From contig NZ_CP130821.1 of the NCBI RefSeq assembly GCF_004151275.2, forward strand, positions 2,728,001-2,792,000: a stretch of 64,000 bases of DNA, written 5' to 3'. The translations under genes and the position numbers were made by a program. Source of the DNA: Flavobacterium dauae (GTDB lineage: Bacteria > Bacteroidota > Bacteroidia > Flavobacteriales > Flavobacteriaceae). Shown here in pieces: positions 28,193-37,290 of the stretch (positions within the stretch are counted from its first letter, which is position 1; the number at the start of each line of letters is the position of its first letter). The notes under the pieces are model-generated. The model had not been told where the DNA came from. It saw nothing but the letters and a program-made list of their open reading frames with translations, and searched no databases.

Positions 28193-28222
28193 GAGATTCA
28201 TCACTTCGTTCTGAATGACAAA
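28193..28222. repeat. Half copy of the dispersed intergenic palindrome
   Basis: GAGATTCATCACTTCGTTCTG followed by AATGACAAA matches one arm of the elements at 24672 and 63835. It lies between the split hypothetical gene and trhO. Confidence 0.5.
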
Positions 28223-28245
28223 ACTGACTCTTTAAAGTTTAAAAC

Positions 28246-29610
28246 TTACGCCTTTTGAATGACATACAATTTATCAGACAAACGAATGCGGAACGGAACG
28301 GCAAACGTAATTTTATCATCGGCTTTCGCCATTTCGGCATCTTTTCCGTTTACTTTAAAAGCTTCTAAAACAAAACGCTCTTCTCCGGTTGATGGCCCTG
28401 TAATCAACACCTCGTCGCCCACTTTCACTTCACTATTTGTAATGATAAACTGTGCTACTGACGCTTTGGTAAAATAATGTTCGCCTTTACCAACCAATAG
28501 TTTACGTTCGTGCTTTTTCTTTCGGATTTCGGTTACGGTTGCAACTTTTACCGGAATAACCTCTTGGAAAACATTACGTTCTTTTTTGAACTTCAACGCA
28601 TCGGACTTTCCTTTTTTAAATATTAAATTTCCTTTTTGAATGCCTTTTCGTATCTGCTTTTGTTCCTCTTCAGGCAACTGAATAATATCTAAACATTCGT
28701 TAGAACAACAACCGTGCATTTGTTCGTGGCATTCATCGCACTGAATAAACAGTAAATGACAACCTTCGTTGGCACAGTTTACGTGAGTATCGCACGGTTT
28801 GCCACATTGGTGGCAGTTTGCAATAATATCGTCGGTAATACGTTCGCCCAAACGGTGATCGAACACAAAATTTTTACCTATAAATTTGCTTTCTAAACCT
28901 TCGGATTTTACTTGGCGTGTGTATTCTATGATTCCGCCTTCTAACTGAAAAACATTCTCGAAACCTTGATGTTTAAAGTAGGCACTTGCTTTTTCGCAAC
29001 GAATTCCGCCGGTACAGTACATCAACAATTTTTTATTTTGTTTATGATCTTGCAATTGCTCGTTTATAATGGGCAACGATTCGCGAAAAGTATCAACATC
29101 AGGCGTAATGGCTCCGGTAAAATGACCGACTTCGCTTTCGTAGTGGTTACGAAAATCGACCAAAACCACATCGGGATCGTTCAACATTTCATTAAATTCT
29201 TTCGCATTTAAATGGATTCCTTTATTGGTCACATCAAAAGTGGCGTCGTCTAATCCATCGGCAACAATTTTATGGCGCACTTTAACCGTCAGTTTCAAAA
29301 ACGATAAATCGTCTTGCTCCACAGCAACATTCAATCGAATTCCCTTCATAAAATCATATGCTTCCAAGGTTTCTCTAAATGCTTCAAAATTTTCAGCAGG
29401 AACACTCATTTGCGCATTGATCCCTTCGTGTGCAACGTAGGTTCTGCCCAAAGCATCTAACTTAGACCACGCCAAAAACAAATCGTTTCTAAATTGTTGC
29501 GGATCCTGGATTTTTGCGTATTGATAAAAAGAAAGTGTGATGCGGTTTTGACCCGCTTCTTCGATTAACTGTGCGCGTTGTTCGGCGCTTAAGGTGTTGT
29601 ACAGTTGCAT
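28246..29610 (-). CDS. trhO: tRNA uridine(34) hydroxylase, rhodanese-like (TrhO)
   Basis: Catalyses oxygen-dependent 5-hydroxylation of U34 in tRNA, by family. The start chosen is MQLYNTLSAEQRAQ, dropping 41 upstream residues that look like untranslated leader. It has an N-terminal ferredoxin-like domain, a rhodanese domain with the active-site loop CTGGIRCEKA, then a cysteine-rich zinc-binding segment (CHQCGKPCDTHVNC...CDECH) and a C-terminal basic extension typical of Bacteroidota members (about 454 residues). Confidence 0.9.
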   Translation of the reverse strand: MQLYNTLSAEQRAQLIEEAGQNRITLSFYQYAKIQDPQQFRNDLFLAWSKLDALGRTYVAHEGINAQMSVPAENFEAFRETLEAYDFMKGIRLNVAVEQDDLSFLKLTVKVRHKIVADGLDDATFDVTNKGIHLNAKEFNEMLNDPDVVLVDFRNHYESEVGHFTGAITPDVDTFRESLPIINEQLQDHKQNKKLLMYCTGGIRCEKASAYFKHQGFENVFQLEGGIIEYTRQVKSEGLESKFIGKNFVFDHRLGERITDDIIANCHQCGKPCDTHVNCANEGCHLLFIQCDECHEQMHGCCSNECLDIIQLPEEEQKQIRKGIQKGNLIFKKGKSDALKFKKERNVFQEVIPVKVATVTEIRKKKHERKLLVGKGEHYFTKASVAQFIITNSEVKVGDEVLITGPSTGEERFVLEAFKVNGKDAEMAKADDKITFAVPFRIRLSDKLYVIQKA

Positions 29611-29645
29611 GCTATAAACATTTAAGTGATAAAATTGAGTAAAAA

Positions 29646-29683
29646 AACCGGACTCTAAATGGAAGAATCCGGTTGCAAAGTTA
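29646..29683 (-). promoter_or_regulatory. -7 box followed at once by a U-tailed hairpin upstream of trhO
   Basis: On the minus strand a TAACTTTG box (29676-29683) is followed within 2 nt by AACCGGA...TCCGGTT and a run of Ts. This is either a trpS-side terminator overlapping a promoter or a leader that ends transcription very early. No TTG at -33. Confidence 0.4.
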
Positions 29684-29771
29684 TGATTTAAATTTTTAAT
29701 ATTGATAAAGAATTGGAGTATTCCAACCATCAATATTTAATAGTACTTGGTTTTGCCCTGTCCTTAGACGC

Positions 29772-29900
29772 AATTATGTGAAAAGCTTTTTAGGGCTTAA
29801 AACAAGGATACTTTCAGAAATAGTAACTCTTAACTATTATTTAAACAATAAACAGAAGTGCAATAGAAATATAAATAACTTAAAAATTAATATTGCCTAA
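29772..29900 (+). pseudogene. C-terminal remnant of an IS982-like transposase
   Basis: Forty-two codons ending in a stop translate as a YVKSFLGLKTRILSEIVTLNYY ... NINNLKINIA tail, similar in layout to the end of flavobacterial IS982-family transposases. No start, no catalytic residues, no intact ends. Recognition is by eye, so confidence is limited. It fills part of the ~310-bp gap between trhO and trpS; nothing else is visible there apart from the trhO leader hairpin. Confidence 0.35.
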
Positions 29901-29920
29901 ATGCACTACGGGACAGTGTC

Positions 29921-30889
29921 TTAATACCCCAACTTCTCTCTAACTCGGTTCAATGTCCCGTTGGCAATAACCGCGGCTTTTGCAGCACCTTCTGTCAAGA
30001 AACGATCAACCTCCTCCAGATTGTTCATATAGTAGTTGTATTTTTCGCGAATATCTTTAAACTTATCGCAAATCAATTCAAATAAGGCTTGTTTTGCGTG
30101 ACCGTAACCGTAATTTCCACCTTTGTAATTTGCACGCATTTGTTCGGTTTGTTCTGGTGTTGCTAATAACTTGTAAATTGCAAAAACGTTACAGGTATCC
30201 GGATTTTTAGGATCTTCAAGCGGAGTAGCATCGGTTACAATAGCCATAATTTGTTTGCGTAGCTTTTTATCGTCTTCAAAAATATTGATGAAGTTATTGC
30301 GAGATTTACTCATTTTTTCGCCATCGGTTCCAGGAATCGTCATAATATCGTCCGAAATTTTTGCATTTGGCAACACAAATGTTTCACCCATTTGATTGTT
30401 AAATCGGGCAGCTACATCACGTGTAATTTCCAAATGCTGCAACTGGTCTTTACCAACCGGTACAAATTCTGCATCGTACAATAAAATATCGGCAGCCATT
30501 AACATTGGGTACGTAAACAAACCGGCGTTCACGTTTTCCAGATAACTGGCTTTATCTTTAAAAGAATGTGCCAACGTTAAACGCTGAAACGGAAAAAAAC
30601 AGCTTAAGTACCAGGTAAGCTCGCAAGTTTGTGGTACACTTGATTGTTTGTAGAACGTTACACGGTTGGTATCCAATCCACAAGCAAGCCAGGTTGCAGC
30701 CACACTGTATGTATTTTCTTTTAATGTTTTAGCGTTTTTAATTTGTGTTGCCGAATGTAAATCGGCTATAAATAAAAACGTGTCATTTTCAGGATTATTT
30801 GCCATTTCAATAGCGGGCAAAATAGCTCCTAAAAGATTTCCTAAGTGTGGGGTTCCGGTACTTTGAACTCCTGTTAATACTTTTGCCAT
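29921..30889 (-). CDS. trpS: Tryptophanyl-tRNA synthetase
   Basis: Class I synthetase charging tRNA-Trp, 322 residues. HIGH-type motif TPHLGNLLGA at residues about 14-23 and KMSKS motif (GEKMSKSRNN) at about 193. Monocistronic, divergent from the acyltransferase gene. Confidence 0.96.
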   Translation of the reverse strand: MAKVLTGVQSTGTPHLGNLLGAILPAIEMANNPENDTFLFIADLHSATQIKNAKTLKENTYSVAATWLACGLDTNRVTFYKQSSVPQTCELTWYLSCFFPFQRLTLAHSFKDKASYLENVNAGLFTYPMLMAADILLYDAEFVPVGKDQLQHLEITRDVAARFNNQMGETFVLPNAKISDDIMTIPGTDGEKMSKSRNNFINIFEDDKKLRKQIMAIVTDATPLEDPKNPDTCNVFAIYKLLATPEQTEQMRANYKGGNYGYGHAKQALFELICDKFKDIREKYNYYMNNLEEVDRFLTEGAAKAAVIANGTLNRVREKLGY

Positions 30890-30984
30890 TTTATCAATTA
30901 AAAATTTTTACAAATTTAAAGCATTCCGTGGTGGTGGTAAAATTTATTTTATTTATTAATTTGCAAGGTCAAATAAAATAAGTA

Positions 30985-31734
30985 ATGCTGCTAAAAAAAA
31001 GTGCGTGGTTTCTCTGGAAAGTATGGTTTTATACGTTGATATTGATCGTAATATTGGTACTTTCGCCTTTTTTAATTATTTCGTTATCAACCGATAAATT
31101 TTACCGTTTCTTTTTTATTTTAGCAAGAATCTGGGCACATTGTATTTTTTATGGAATGGGATTTAGAAAATCAATTGTTACCAAACAGCAATTTGATCCT
31201 AACAAAAGTTATATGCTTACGGCAAATCATACGTCGATGATGGATATTATGCTGATGCTGATTCTGGTAAAAAATCCGTTTGTATTTGTAGGAAAGAAAG
31301 AGCTGGCAAAGTTGCCCATTTTTGGTTATTTCTATAAAAAAGCCTGTATTTTGGTGGACAGATCAAGTGCTGTGAGTCGACAAAAAACCATGATTGCTGC
31401 CACACAAAAGCTGGCAAGCGGTTTAAGTGTGTGTATTTTTCCCGAAGGTGGTGTACCCGACGACGAATCGGTGGTTTTAGATGATTTTAAAGACGGAGCT
31501 TTTCGTTTGGCGATTGATTTTGAAATTCCGGTGGTTCCTATGTCGTTTATCGGATTAAAAAAGATGTTTCCCTTCCGCTTTTTTGCAGGTTGTCCCGGAA
31601 AGGTGCTGATTTACCAGCATCCGTTTGTTGAAACCAAAGGATTAACCCAACGTGATAAACCGCAGTTAAAAGAGGAAGTAAGGGAGCTGATTTTAAAACC
31701 TTTGTTAAAGCATGAAAAAAATAATCATTCGTAG
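30985..31734 (+). CDS. Lysophospholipid (1-acylglycerol-3-phosphate) acyltransferase, PlsC-like
   Basis: The 249-residue membrane-bound acyltransferase has two N-terminal hydrophobic segments, the NHTSMMDIM (HX4D) catalytic box at about residues 77-85, and FPEGGVPDDE corresponding to the PEG motif. It makes phosphatidic acid from lysophosphatidic acid by family. The next gene starts inside its last codons (23-bp overlap). Confidence 0.88.
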   Translation: MLLKKSAWFLWKVWFYTLILIVILVLSPFLIISLSTDKFYRFFFILARIWAHCIFYGMGFRKSIVTKQQFDPNKSYMLTANHTSMMDIMLMLILVKNPFVFVGKKELAKLPIFGYFYKKACILVDRSSAVSRQKTMIAATQKLASGLSVCIFPEGGVPDDESVVLDDFKDGAFRLAIDFEIPVVPMSFIGLKKMFPFRFFAGCPGKVLIYQHPFVETKGLTQRDKPQLKEEVRELILKPLLKHEKNNHS

Positions 31735-32329
31735 TTTAACAGCAATTGTTTTATTGGCTGCAGTTGCTTTTTTGATACTTAAATTCGTTCGACCACAACA
31801 CGAAGTTTCAAAAGAAACAGCTGTCAGGTTTATATTAAACTCCGATAAAGCAAAAGAATTTCTAAAAGATCATCCCGATTATAATCAGGATATCGTTTTC
31901 TTGGCAGATATGGCTATTAAAAGTCGTTACAATCGCTTTTATGTGTACGATGTAAAGAACAACCATATTTTGCACGAAGGTTTGGTGGCTCACGGAAAAG
32001 GATCAAACACAGGAACGTACGGCGAATTGCAGTTTAGCAATGTAGAAGGCAGTAATATGACTTCGTTAGGAAACTATAAAGTTGGAGCGGATTATGTAGG
32101 CCGATTTGGAAAATCGTACAAACTGCATGGTTTAGATAAAACCAACAACCAAGCTTTTGCACGTTACGTGGTTTTACACACTTATATTTTTATGCCGCAC
32201 GAAGAACAATTAGTGCCCATTATTAATAGCGAAGGCTGCCCAATGGTTAGTAACGAAACCTTTAAAATTCTTGAAAACATTATTGATAACAGCAAAAAAC
32301 CTATTTTGTTAAGGATTTTTTATAAGTAA
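31712..32329 (+). CDS. Murein L,D-transpeptidase catalytic-domain family protein
   Basis: The 205-residue protein has one N-terminal membrane anchor or signal (residues about 7-26) and the catalytic cysteine motif NSEGCPMVS, preceded by LHGLDKTNNQAFARYVVLHTY, as in YkuD-like L,D-transpeptidases of Bacteroidota. It would act on peptidoglycan in the periplasm. Translationally coupled to the acyltransferase. Confidence 0.83.
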   Translation: MKKIIIRSLTAIVLLAAVAFLILKFVRPQHEVSKETAVRFILNSDKAKEFLKDHPDYNQDIVFLADMAIKSRYNRFYVYDVKNNHILHEGLVAHGKGSNTGTYGELQFSNVEGSNMTSLGNYKVGADYVGRFGKSYKLHGLDKTNNQAFARYVVLHTYIFMPHEEQLVPIINSEGCPMVSNETFKILENIIDNSKKPILLRIFYK

Positions 32330-32338
32330 CACCATTTG

Positions 32339-32430
32339 TTATCCCGAACTTGATTAAGGATCGCACAAGAAGATATAAACTGCGTAATCTTTCTATGTAG
32401 ACGCAAAGTCAGGAGACTTCGCGTATCTGG
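32339..32430. repeat. Intergenic repeat of the GTTATCCCGAACTTGATT type
   Basis: A TTATCCCGAACTTGATTAAGG arm resembles the widespread flavobacterial intergenic palindrome; the second arm is weak. It lies in the convergent gap before the polysaccharide locus. No gene is visible in that gap. Confidence 0.4.
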
Positions 32431-32562
32431 GGCTTAAAAATTATGTGTGTTTAAAACTACTTTTGTAAATTAAATGATAAATACTATGTTTCTATGTGGT
32501 TTGTTAATTTTTTTTGATTTGCAGTATCAAATAAGTTTAAACAACTTCTATGTTTTGTAAGA

Positions 32563-33642
32563 TTATTTAAAACGTAAATGCACAAAATCTAAAATATTTT
32601 TCTTGAAGTTTTCTTCCGAAAATTGTTGGGCGTGTTGGTGTATTTCTTGGTAATTCCAATGTAATTTTTCAAACTGTTCAATACAATTATTCAACGCTTT
32701 AACACTTTGTTCTGTAAAAAACAATGCCGTTTTGTTACCAATTACCGTTTCGGTTATTCCTCCTTTTTCAAAACAAAGAACCGGCGTACCGCACGATTGT
32801 GCCTCAATTGCAGCAATTCCAAAACCTTCAACCCCCATTTGAATAAAAGCTTTTGCATTTTGTAAATATTCTGATAAAATATCTGTATTTTGAAAACCTA
32901 AAAAACGGATATTCTCAGAAACAGTCATCTTTCTTAACTGATGTAGTTCTTCACCATCTCCTATTACTACCAGTTTTTTACCATTTTTATTAAAGGCTTC
33001 AACAACCAAATCAAAACGTTTTATGGTTGCTAATCGTCCAGCAATTACATAAAAATCTTGCTTTTCTGCCTTTAACGGAAATGATTTCAGATTTACGGGC
33101 GGGTAAATAACCGTTGCTTCTCGTTTATAATTTACTTTTACCCAGTTTTGCACAAATTTAGAATTGCAAATAATAAAATCGGGATTTTGTGCATCTTTAA
33201 AATCCCATTTTCTCAAGATTGGTAAAATCCACTTTATTAAAGGATACGCTTGTTTAAAATAAAGAGGTGCATCTTGCCAGATATAATTCGAATTAGGTGC
33301 CTGAAAATAGCTGATATGAACTTGTTGAGGGTTTGATTTTTGAACACCTTTTGCTACCGAATGTGAACTGGAAACAATTAACCGAACATCTTTTGATATT
33401 TTAATTTGCTTAACAGCCCTAAAAAAAAACGGATATAAAAAACGGAATTTTGTTCCAAATTTCTGTAAAAAACCAGTAGAGATTTGTTGTTTTTTGGGGA
33501 ACATTTTATCTAATTCACTCTTGTTCATTATATTAACCAAGCTATGAATTTCGGTAAACCCAATGCACGCCTCTAATGCCTGAATCACTTTTTCTGCACC
33601 GCCGTATTTATCTAACCAATCAACTACTAATGCTTTTTTCAA
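32563..33642 (-). CDS. Glycosyltransferase family 4 protein (polysaccharide locus)
   Basis: GT-B fold glycosyltransferase of 359 residues. N-terminal DWLDKYGGAEKV is the typical acceptor-side glycine motif; the C-terminal half has VIAGRLATIKRFDLVVEAF and the EX7E-type region GVEGFGIAAIEAQSCGTPV. Predicted to add a sugar to a lipid-linked glycan in the cytoplasm. It overlaps the upstream polymerase-like gene by 23 bp and is the last gene of the locus. Confidence 0.88.
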   Translation of the reverse strand: MKKALVVDWLDKYGGAEKVIQALEACIGFTEIHSLVNIMNKSELDKMFPKKQQISTGFLQKFGTKFRFLYPFFFRAVKQIKISKDVRLIVSSSHSVAKGVQKSNPQQVHISYFQAPNSNYIWQDAPLYFKQAYPLIKWILPILRKWDFKDAQNPDFIICNSKFVQNWVKVNYKREATVIYPPVNLKSFPLKAEKQDFYVIAGRLATIKRFDLVVEAFNKNGKKLVVIGDGEELHQLRKMTVSENIRFLGFQNTDILSEYLQNAKAFIQMGVEGFGIAAIEAQSCGTPVLCFEKGGITETVIGNKTALFFTEQSVKALNNCIEQFEKLHWNYQEIHQHAQQFSEENFKKNILDFVHLRFK

Positions 33643-34843
33643 CCGTATTAATTTTTAGAACTACAAAAATAGTATTTAATAAAGAAAAAAACACCACACC
33701 TATTTGACGGTCAAAAACATTTTCGCTAAGCAGGCTAATAACTGTTATAACGATAAATGTTTGATATAAAACAGACGAACCAGGATAATGATAAAGCAAA
33801 GCAACTAAAAACAGTAACAATCCTACAATTCCGAATTTCAACATCTGATCAAAATATTGGTTATGTGAATTATAGGTTACTTTTGTAAAATCTTCGTAAG
33901 ATTTATAAGTAAAATTGCCGTAACAATTGTTTAATTGCTGCTGTACCTTATCTGCACCCACACCTGTAAAAAAATGATCTGAAATTAAATTAGTCGCACA
34001 ATACCAAATGCCGTAACGGTAATTAACCTCGTGTGGTTGCTGATCTTTATGTGGCAGTACCAATTCTTTTTTTACATCTTTAATATAGCGTTCTTTTATG
34101 GGCGAAAACCAAATAAATGCTATGGCACACAAGGGTAAAACGGCAGATAAAAGCCATTTTACTTTGTTATTTTTTATAGATTTCCAGATAATGAATAGTA
34201 AACCTACTAAATAACAAATCAATGCCACACGGGCAGAATAAATATAAACCGAAAGCACTATAAACACAATTGCCGTTAGGTTTAATCCTATTTTTTTAGT
34301 CGAAAAAATTTTAAACGTAAGCCATAAAGCACCAAATACGCTTAACAAGCCTAAATAAGGTAAATGAAGCGATGTGGCTTTGAAAAACAATTCTCTAAAA
34401 ACCGGATGGTAAAAATCATTTTGATGCCAAGCTAAATTCCATCCAAAATCTAACACGTTGATCCACCCCAAGACATTGAGAACAATGATAGAAAAAATAA
34501 AAATCTTTCCAACAGTTCTTAACAGTTTTTCAGTAACAATTTCTTTATTTAGAAGAAATCCTAAGGGAAAAATTAAAAACGGAAGACTCTTAACAATGGA
34601 TTTGCTCAACTCTTTAAAATCTTCGGCAAACGGAAGATATACCACATACATCAAACAAAAGAAAGACAGAATAATGAACGAATATTTATGTGTCTTTAAA
34701 ATACCAAATGTTTTATTATGTACTGCATTCGCAATTGCCAAAACCAACCAAACCATCATTAAAACAGAAAAATAATTGAGTTTTAACAACGGAAACAATC
34801 CTAATGTACACGTAACAACATAAAAAATTTTAAACAAACGCAT
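33620..34843 (-). CDS. O-antigen ligase/polymerase-like membrane protein (Wzy_C)
   Basis: 407 residues with about 10-12 membrane segments and a large periplasmic loop carrying the Wzy_C signature: FTGVGADK ... TYNSHNQYFDQMLKFGIVGL. Either a repeat-unit polymerase or a ligase; sequence alone does not separate these. Overlaps both neighbours by a few bases, so it is part of one operon. Confidence 0.8.
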   Translation of the reverse strand: MRLFKIFYVVTCTLGLFPLLKLNYFSVLMMVWLVLAIANAVHNKTFGILKTHKYSFIILSFFCLMYVVYLPFAEDFKELSKSIVKSLPFLIFPLGFLLNKEIVTEKLLRTVGKIFIFSIIVLNVLGWINVLDFGWNLAWHQNDFYHPVFRELFFKATSLHLPYLGLLSVFGALWLTFKIFSTKKIGLNLTAIVFIVLSVYIYSARVALICYLVGLLFIIWKSIKNNKVKWLLSAVLPLCAIAFIWFSPIKERYIKDVKKELVLPHKDQQPHEVNYRYGIWYCATNLISDHFFTGVGADKVQQQLNNCYGNFTYKSYEDFTKVTYNSHNQYFDQMLKFGIVGLLLFLVALLYHYPGSSVLYQTFIVITVISLLSENVFDRQIGVVFFSLLNTIFVVLKINTVEKSISS

Positions 34844-35987
34844 TTAATTCTGCTTTTAAAATTTCAAGGTAATTATTTCTTTTCAGATAATCTTGTGCTT
34901 TCAGTGTTTTTTCAATTGCCTGCTGCTGATTTGATAAGGCTGATATCATTTGATTTTTAAAAGAAACAACCTCATCGGCGTGATAATACATATTGGTGGT
35001 TAAACCAATACCTTCGGCGCCAGTTGTTGTACTAACCAATGAAAGTCCGTTTACCAAAGCGTTTACCGATTTTACTTTTACGCCGCTTCCGTGAAACATT
35101 GGGTTGATAAACACCTTTGATTTGGCATAATATTCTTTTAAACACGAGGCGTTTACCACAAAGGTAACTTGTGGCAAATTCCGGTATTTTGTTTCAATTT
35201 CTTTATTAGATTCTTTCAGTGAGCCTACAATATAAAAATGATAATCTGCAACTTCATTTATCAACAACGGGTGAATGTTTTTTAAATACCAATCTAACCC
35301 AAAGGTGTTGTTTTGCATAAAAAGCGACCCCATAAATACCACATTGTTACCCGGTTTTTCAACCGGTGGAGTAAAAGATTCATTCACCGGAAAAGGCATA
35401 AACACACTTTTTTCGGGTCGATCAACCAAAAGCAAATCGTCTTTAGAAATAAACCACAATTTATCGGCTTTATCAAACACCATTGCAGACAACTTCTTGA
35501 TTTTTGATGTTTCTAACTTATAATATACCTTATCTTTAAAACTACGGGAACTTTTGCCCAGCATTTTAAAGTAATGGCTTTCGATGTTGTGAATACGAAC
35601 AACCAGCTTTTTATACTTTATAGATGTATTTAAAGCAACGGACCAGCAAAATTCACTTTCTAAAATAAGCAAATCGTATGACTGATTAATTTTTATAGTT
35701 GACAATGCCTTACGACTTAACAGTTGCAGCGGAAGTTTGTTAAAAAGCTGTTGCACTTTATTTTCGCGACGAACAAAGAAAAAATGACGAACATATAAAT
35801 TCATCTCATTAAGCTGTTGTTGCGTTGGGTTTTCTTTATCGGTAACTGCCAAATCAATTTCGTACCCTAAAGAGTGTAATCCTTTAATGCGTTCCCAAAC
35901 ATCAATAGCTCCCCCAAAAATAGGCGGATAGGGAATGAATCCGGATACAACCAGTATTTTTTTTGTGTTATTCACTTGGTTTGGCAT
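34830..35987 (-). CDS. Glycosyltransferase (GT-B, family 1/4-like)
   Basis: 385 residues: N-terminal VSGFIPYPPIFGGAIDVWERI, middle VVRIHNIESHYF, C-terminal VVFMGSLFMQNNTFGLDWYLKNI and FINPMFHGSGVKVKSVNALVNG, the donor-binding region. Predicted to work on the same glycan as the other glycosyltransferase. Overlaps the upstream gene by 20 bp. Confidence 0.85.
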   Translation of the reverse strand: MPNQVNNTKKILVVSGFIPYPPIFGGAIDVWERIKGLHSLGYEIDLAVTDKENPTQQQLNEMNLYVRHFFFVRRENKVQQLFNKLPLQLLSRKALSTIKINQSYDLLILESEFCWSVALNTSIKYKKLVVRIHNIESHYFKMLGKSSRSFKDKVYYKLETSKIKKLSAMVFDKADKLWFISKDDLLLVDRPEKSVFMPFPVNESFTPPVEKPGNNVVFMGSLFMQNNTFGLDWYLKNIHPLLINEVADYHFYIVGSLKESNKEIETKYRNLPQVTFVVNASCLKEYYAKSKVFINPMFHGSGVKVKSVNALVNGLSLVSTTTGAEGIGLTTNMYYHADEVVSFKNQMISALSNQQQAIEKTLKAQDYLKRNNYLEILKAELNAFV

Positions 35988-37290
35988 CTTCTTTATAATA
36001 ATATTCTTTCGTAAAATCTAAAAAGGCTAAAAACAGCCATACTTCGTATTTTATGTTATAGGTAATGTAAACGATACCCGCTAAGATAATAAACAGCAAC
36101 GGAATGCGTAGAAAATACAGTTCTTGTTTGGCTATTTTTGAAAGCTCGTTATAACGCTGTATAAAAAATTTATAAAAGAAGTAAAGATAAATAACACCTC
36201 CATAAATCAAATTATCAAACAATTCAGACTTTGTAGATAATGCTTTTGTTGTTGATAGATAAGCTTTAATTTCTTGAAGGTTGAAGGCATCAAACATTCC
36301 TGAATTCATAGCGGTTTCAATAGATTGTGGATAAAAATAAACAAATCCGCTGTAACCCACACCAATAAACGAGTGCAAAAAAACGTCTATTGCAGCATAA
36401 ATACTTGTAAACCGTGTACCAAATGTAATACTGTTATTAAACTGATCAAAAATTACGTCGCGCAGGTTAATTACCACCACTGCAAACAACGCCAGAATAA
36501 CGCCAGCAAATATAAAGCTAATATTACGCAGGTATTTGTGTTTATTGATGAACTGAAATATCAACGGCAATACACAAACCAGTACCAAGACCAAGAATCC
36601 TTTTGATTCACTAACCGCTACATAGCTTATAAAAATTACAACCGAAGCAAAAATACTCAAAGCTTTTTTCCATCTAAATAACTTAAGCTTATATAAAAAA
36701 TACACGGGAAAAAAAGTCAATAAAATCAATATGGTTCCTGTCCAGCTTTCTTCCATTGTCCATAAACGTACCCGCCAGTATTTTTCGGGCTTTGCGTGGA
36801 TGAACGATAAAAACTCGATGGGTTTCTTTAAATAATAGATTTCTAATACCAACCAGCAAATAGTGAACAGCTGCAAGAGCAACAATGCGTGAAAAACAAC
36901 ATAAACAGGGTTTTTAAATTGTTTTAAAAGCACATAAATAAATTGATAAAAGATGATTCCTACAATAGGATAAACCAACATTTTTAAGGTTTTAATCGCT
37001 AAATTTTCATAAAAAACATATATGGATCCATTAATCATTTTAACAAGATACAAACAGGCAATACTCAATACAAAAAGATACAGTATATAACTGATCCAAT
37101 ACGAAAGATATTTGCTGATTACGATTTTTTTGTGTGAAAGGATATAAACCAGCATAAAAGGTGCCACAAAAACAATAGGCGAACGAGCTATTTCGCCAAA
37201 GTTGTTTACCAATGGAAAATCTTGATATGTTGCAAAAAACAAGATCATTAAAAAAAACAAAATAGGAAAAACCTGTTTTTTTATTTCCAT
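35968..37290 (-). CDS. Polysaccharide polymerase-like membrane protein
   Basis: 440 residues, about 11 hydrophobic segments with a GVGYSGFVYFYP motif in a periplasmic loop, as in Wzy-like proteins. Family similarity is weaker than for the other membrane protein of the locus. It lies between the flippase and a glycosyltransferase with overlapping ends. Confidence 0.7.
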   Translation of the reverse strand: MEIKKQVFPILFFLMILFFATYQDFPLVNNFGEIARSPIVFVAPFMLVYILSHKKIVISKYLSYWISYILYLFVLSIACLYLVKMINGSIYVFYENLAIKTLKMLVYPIVGIIFYQFIYVLLKQFKNPVYVVFHALLLLQLFTICWLVLEIYYLKKPIEFLSFIHAKPEKYWRVRLWTMEESWTGTILILLTFFPVYFLYKLKLFRWKKALSIFASVVIFISYVAVSESKGFLVLVLVCVLPLIFQFINKHKYLRNISFIFAGVILALFAVVVINLRDVIFDQFNNSITFGTRFTSIYAAIDVFLHSFIGVGYSGFVYFYPQSIETAMNSGMFDAFNLQEIKAYLSTTKALSTKSELFDNLIYGGVIYLYFFYKFFIQRYNELSKIAKQELYFLRIPLLFIILAGIVYITYNIKYEVWLFLAFLDFTKEYYYKEDAKPSE

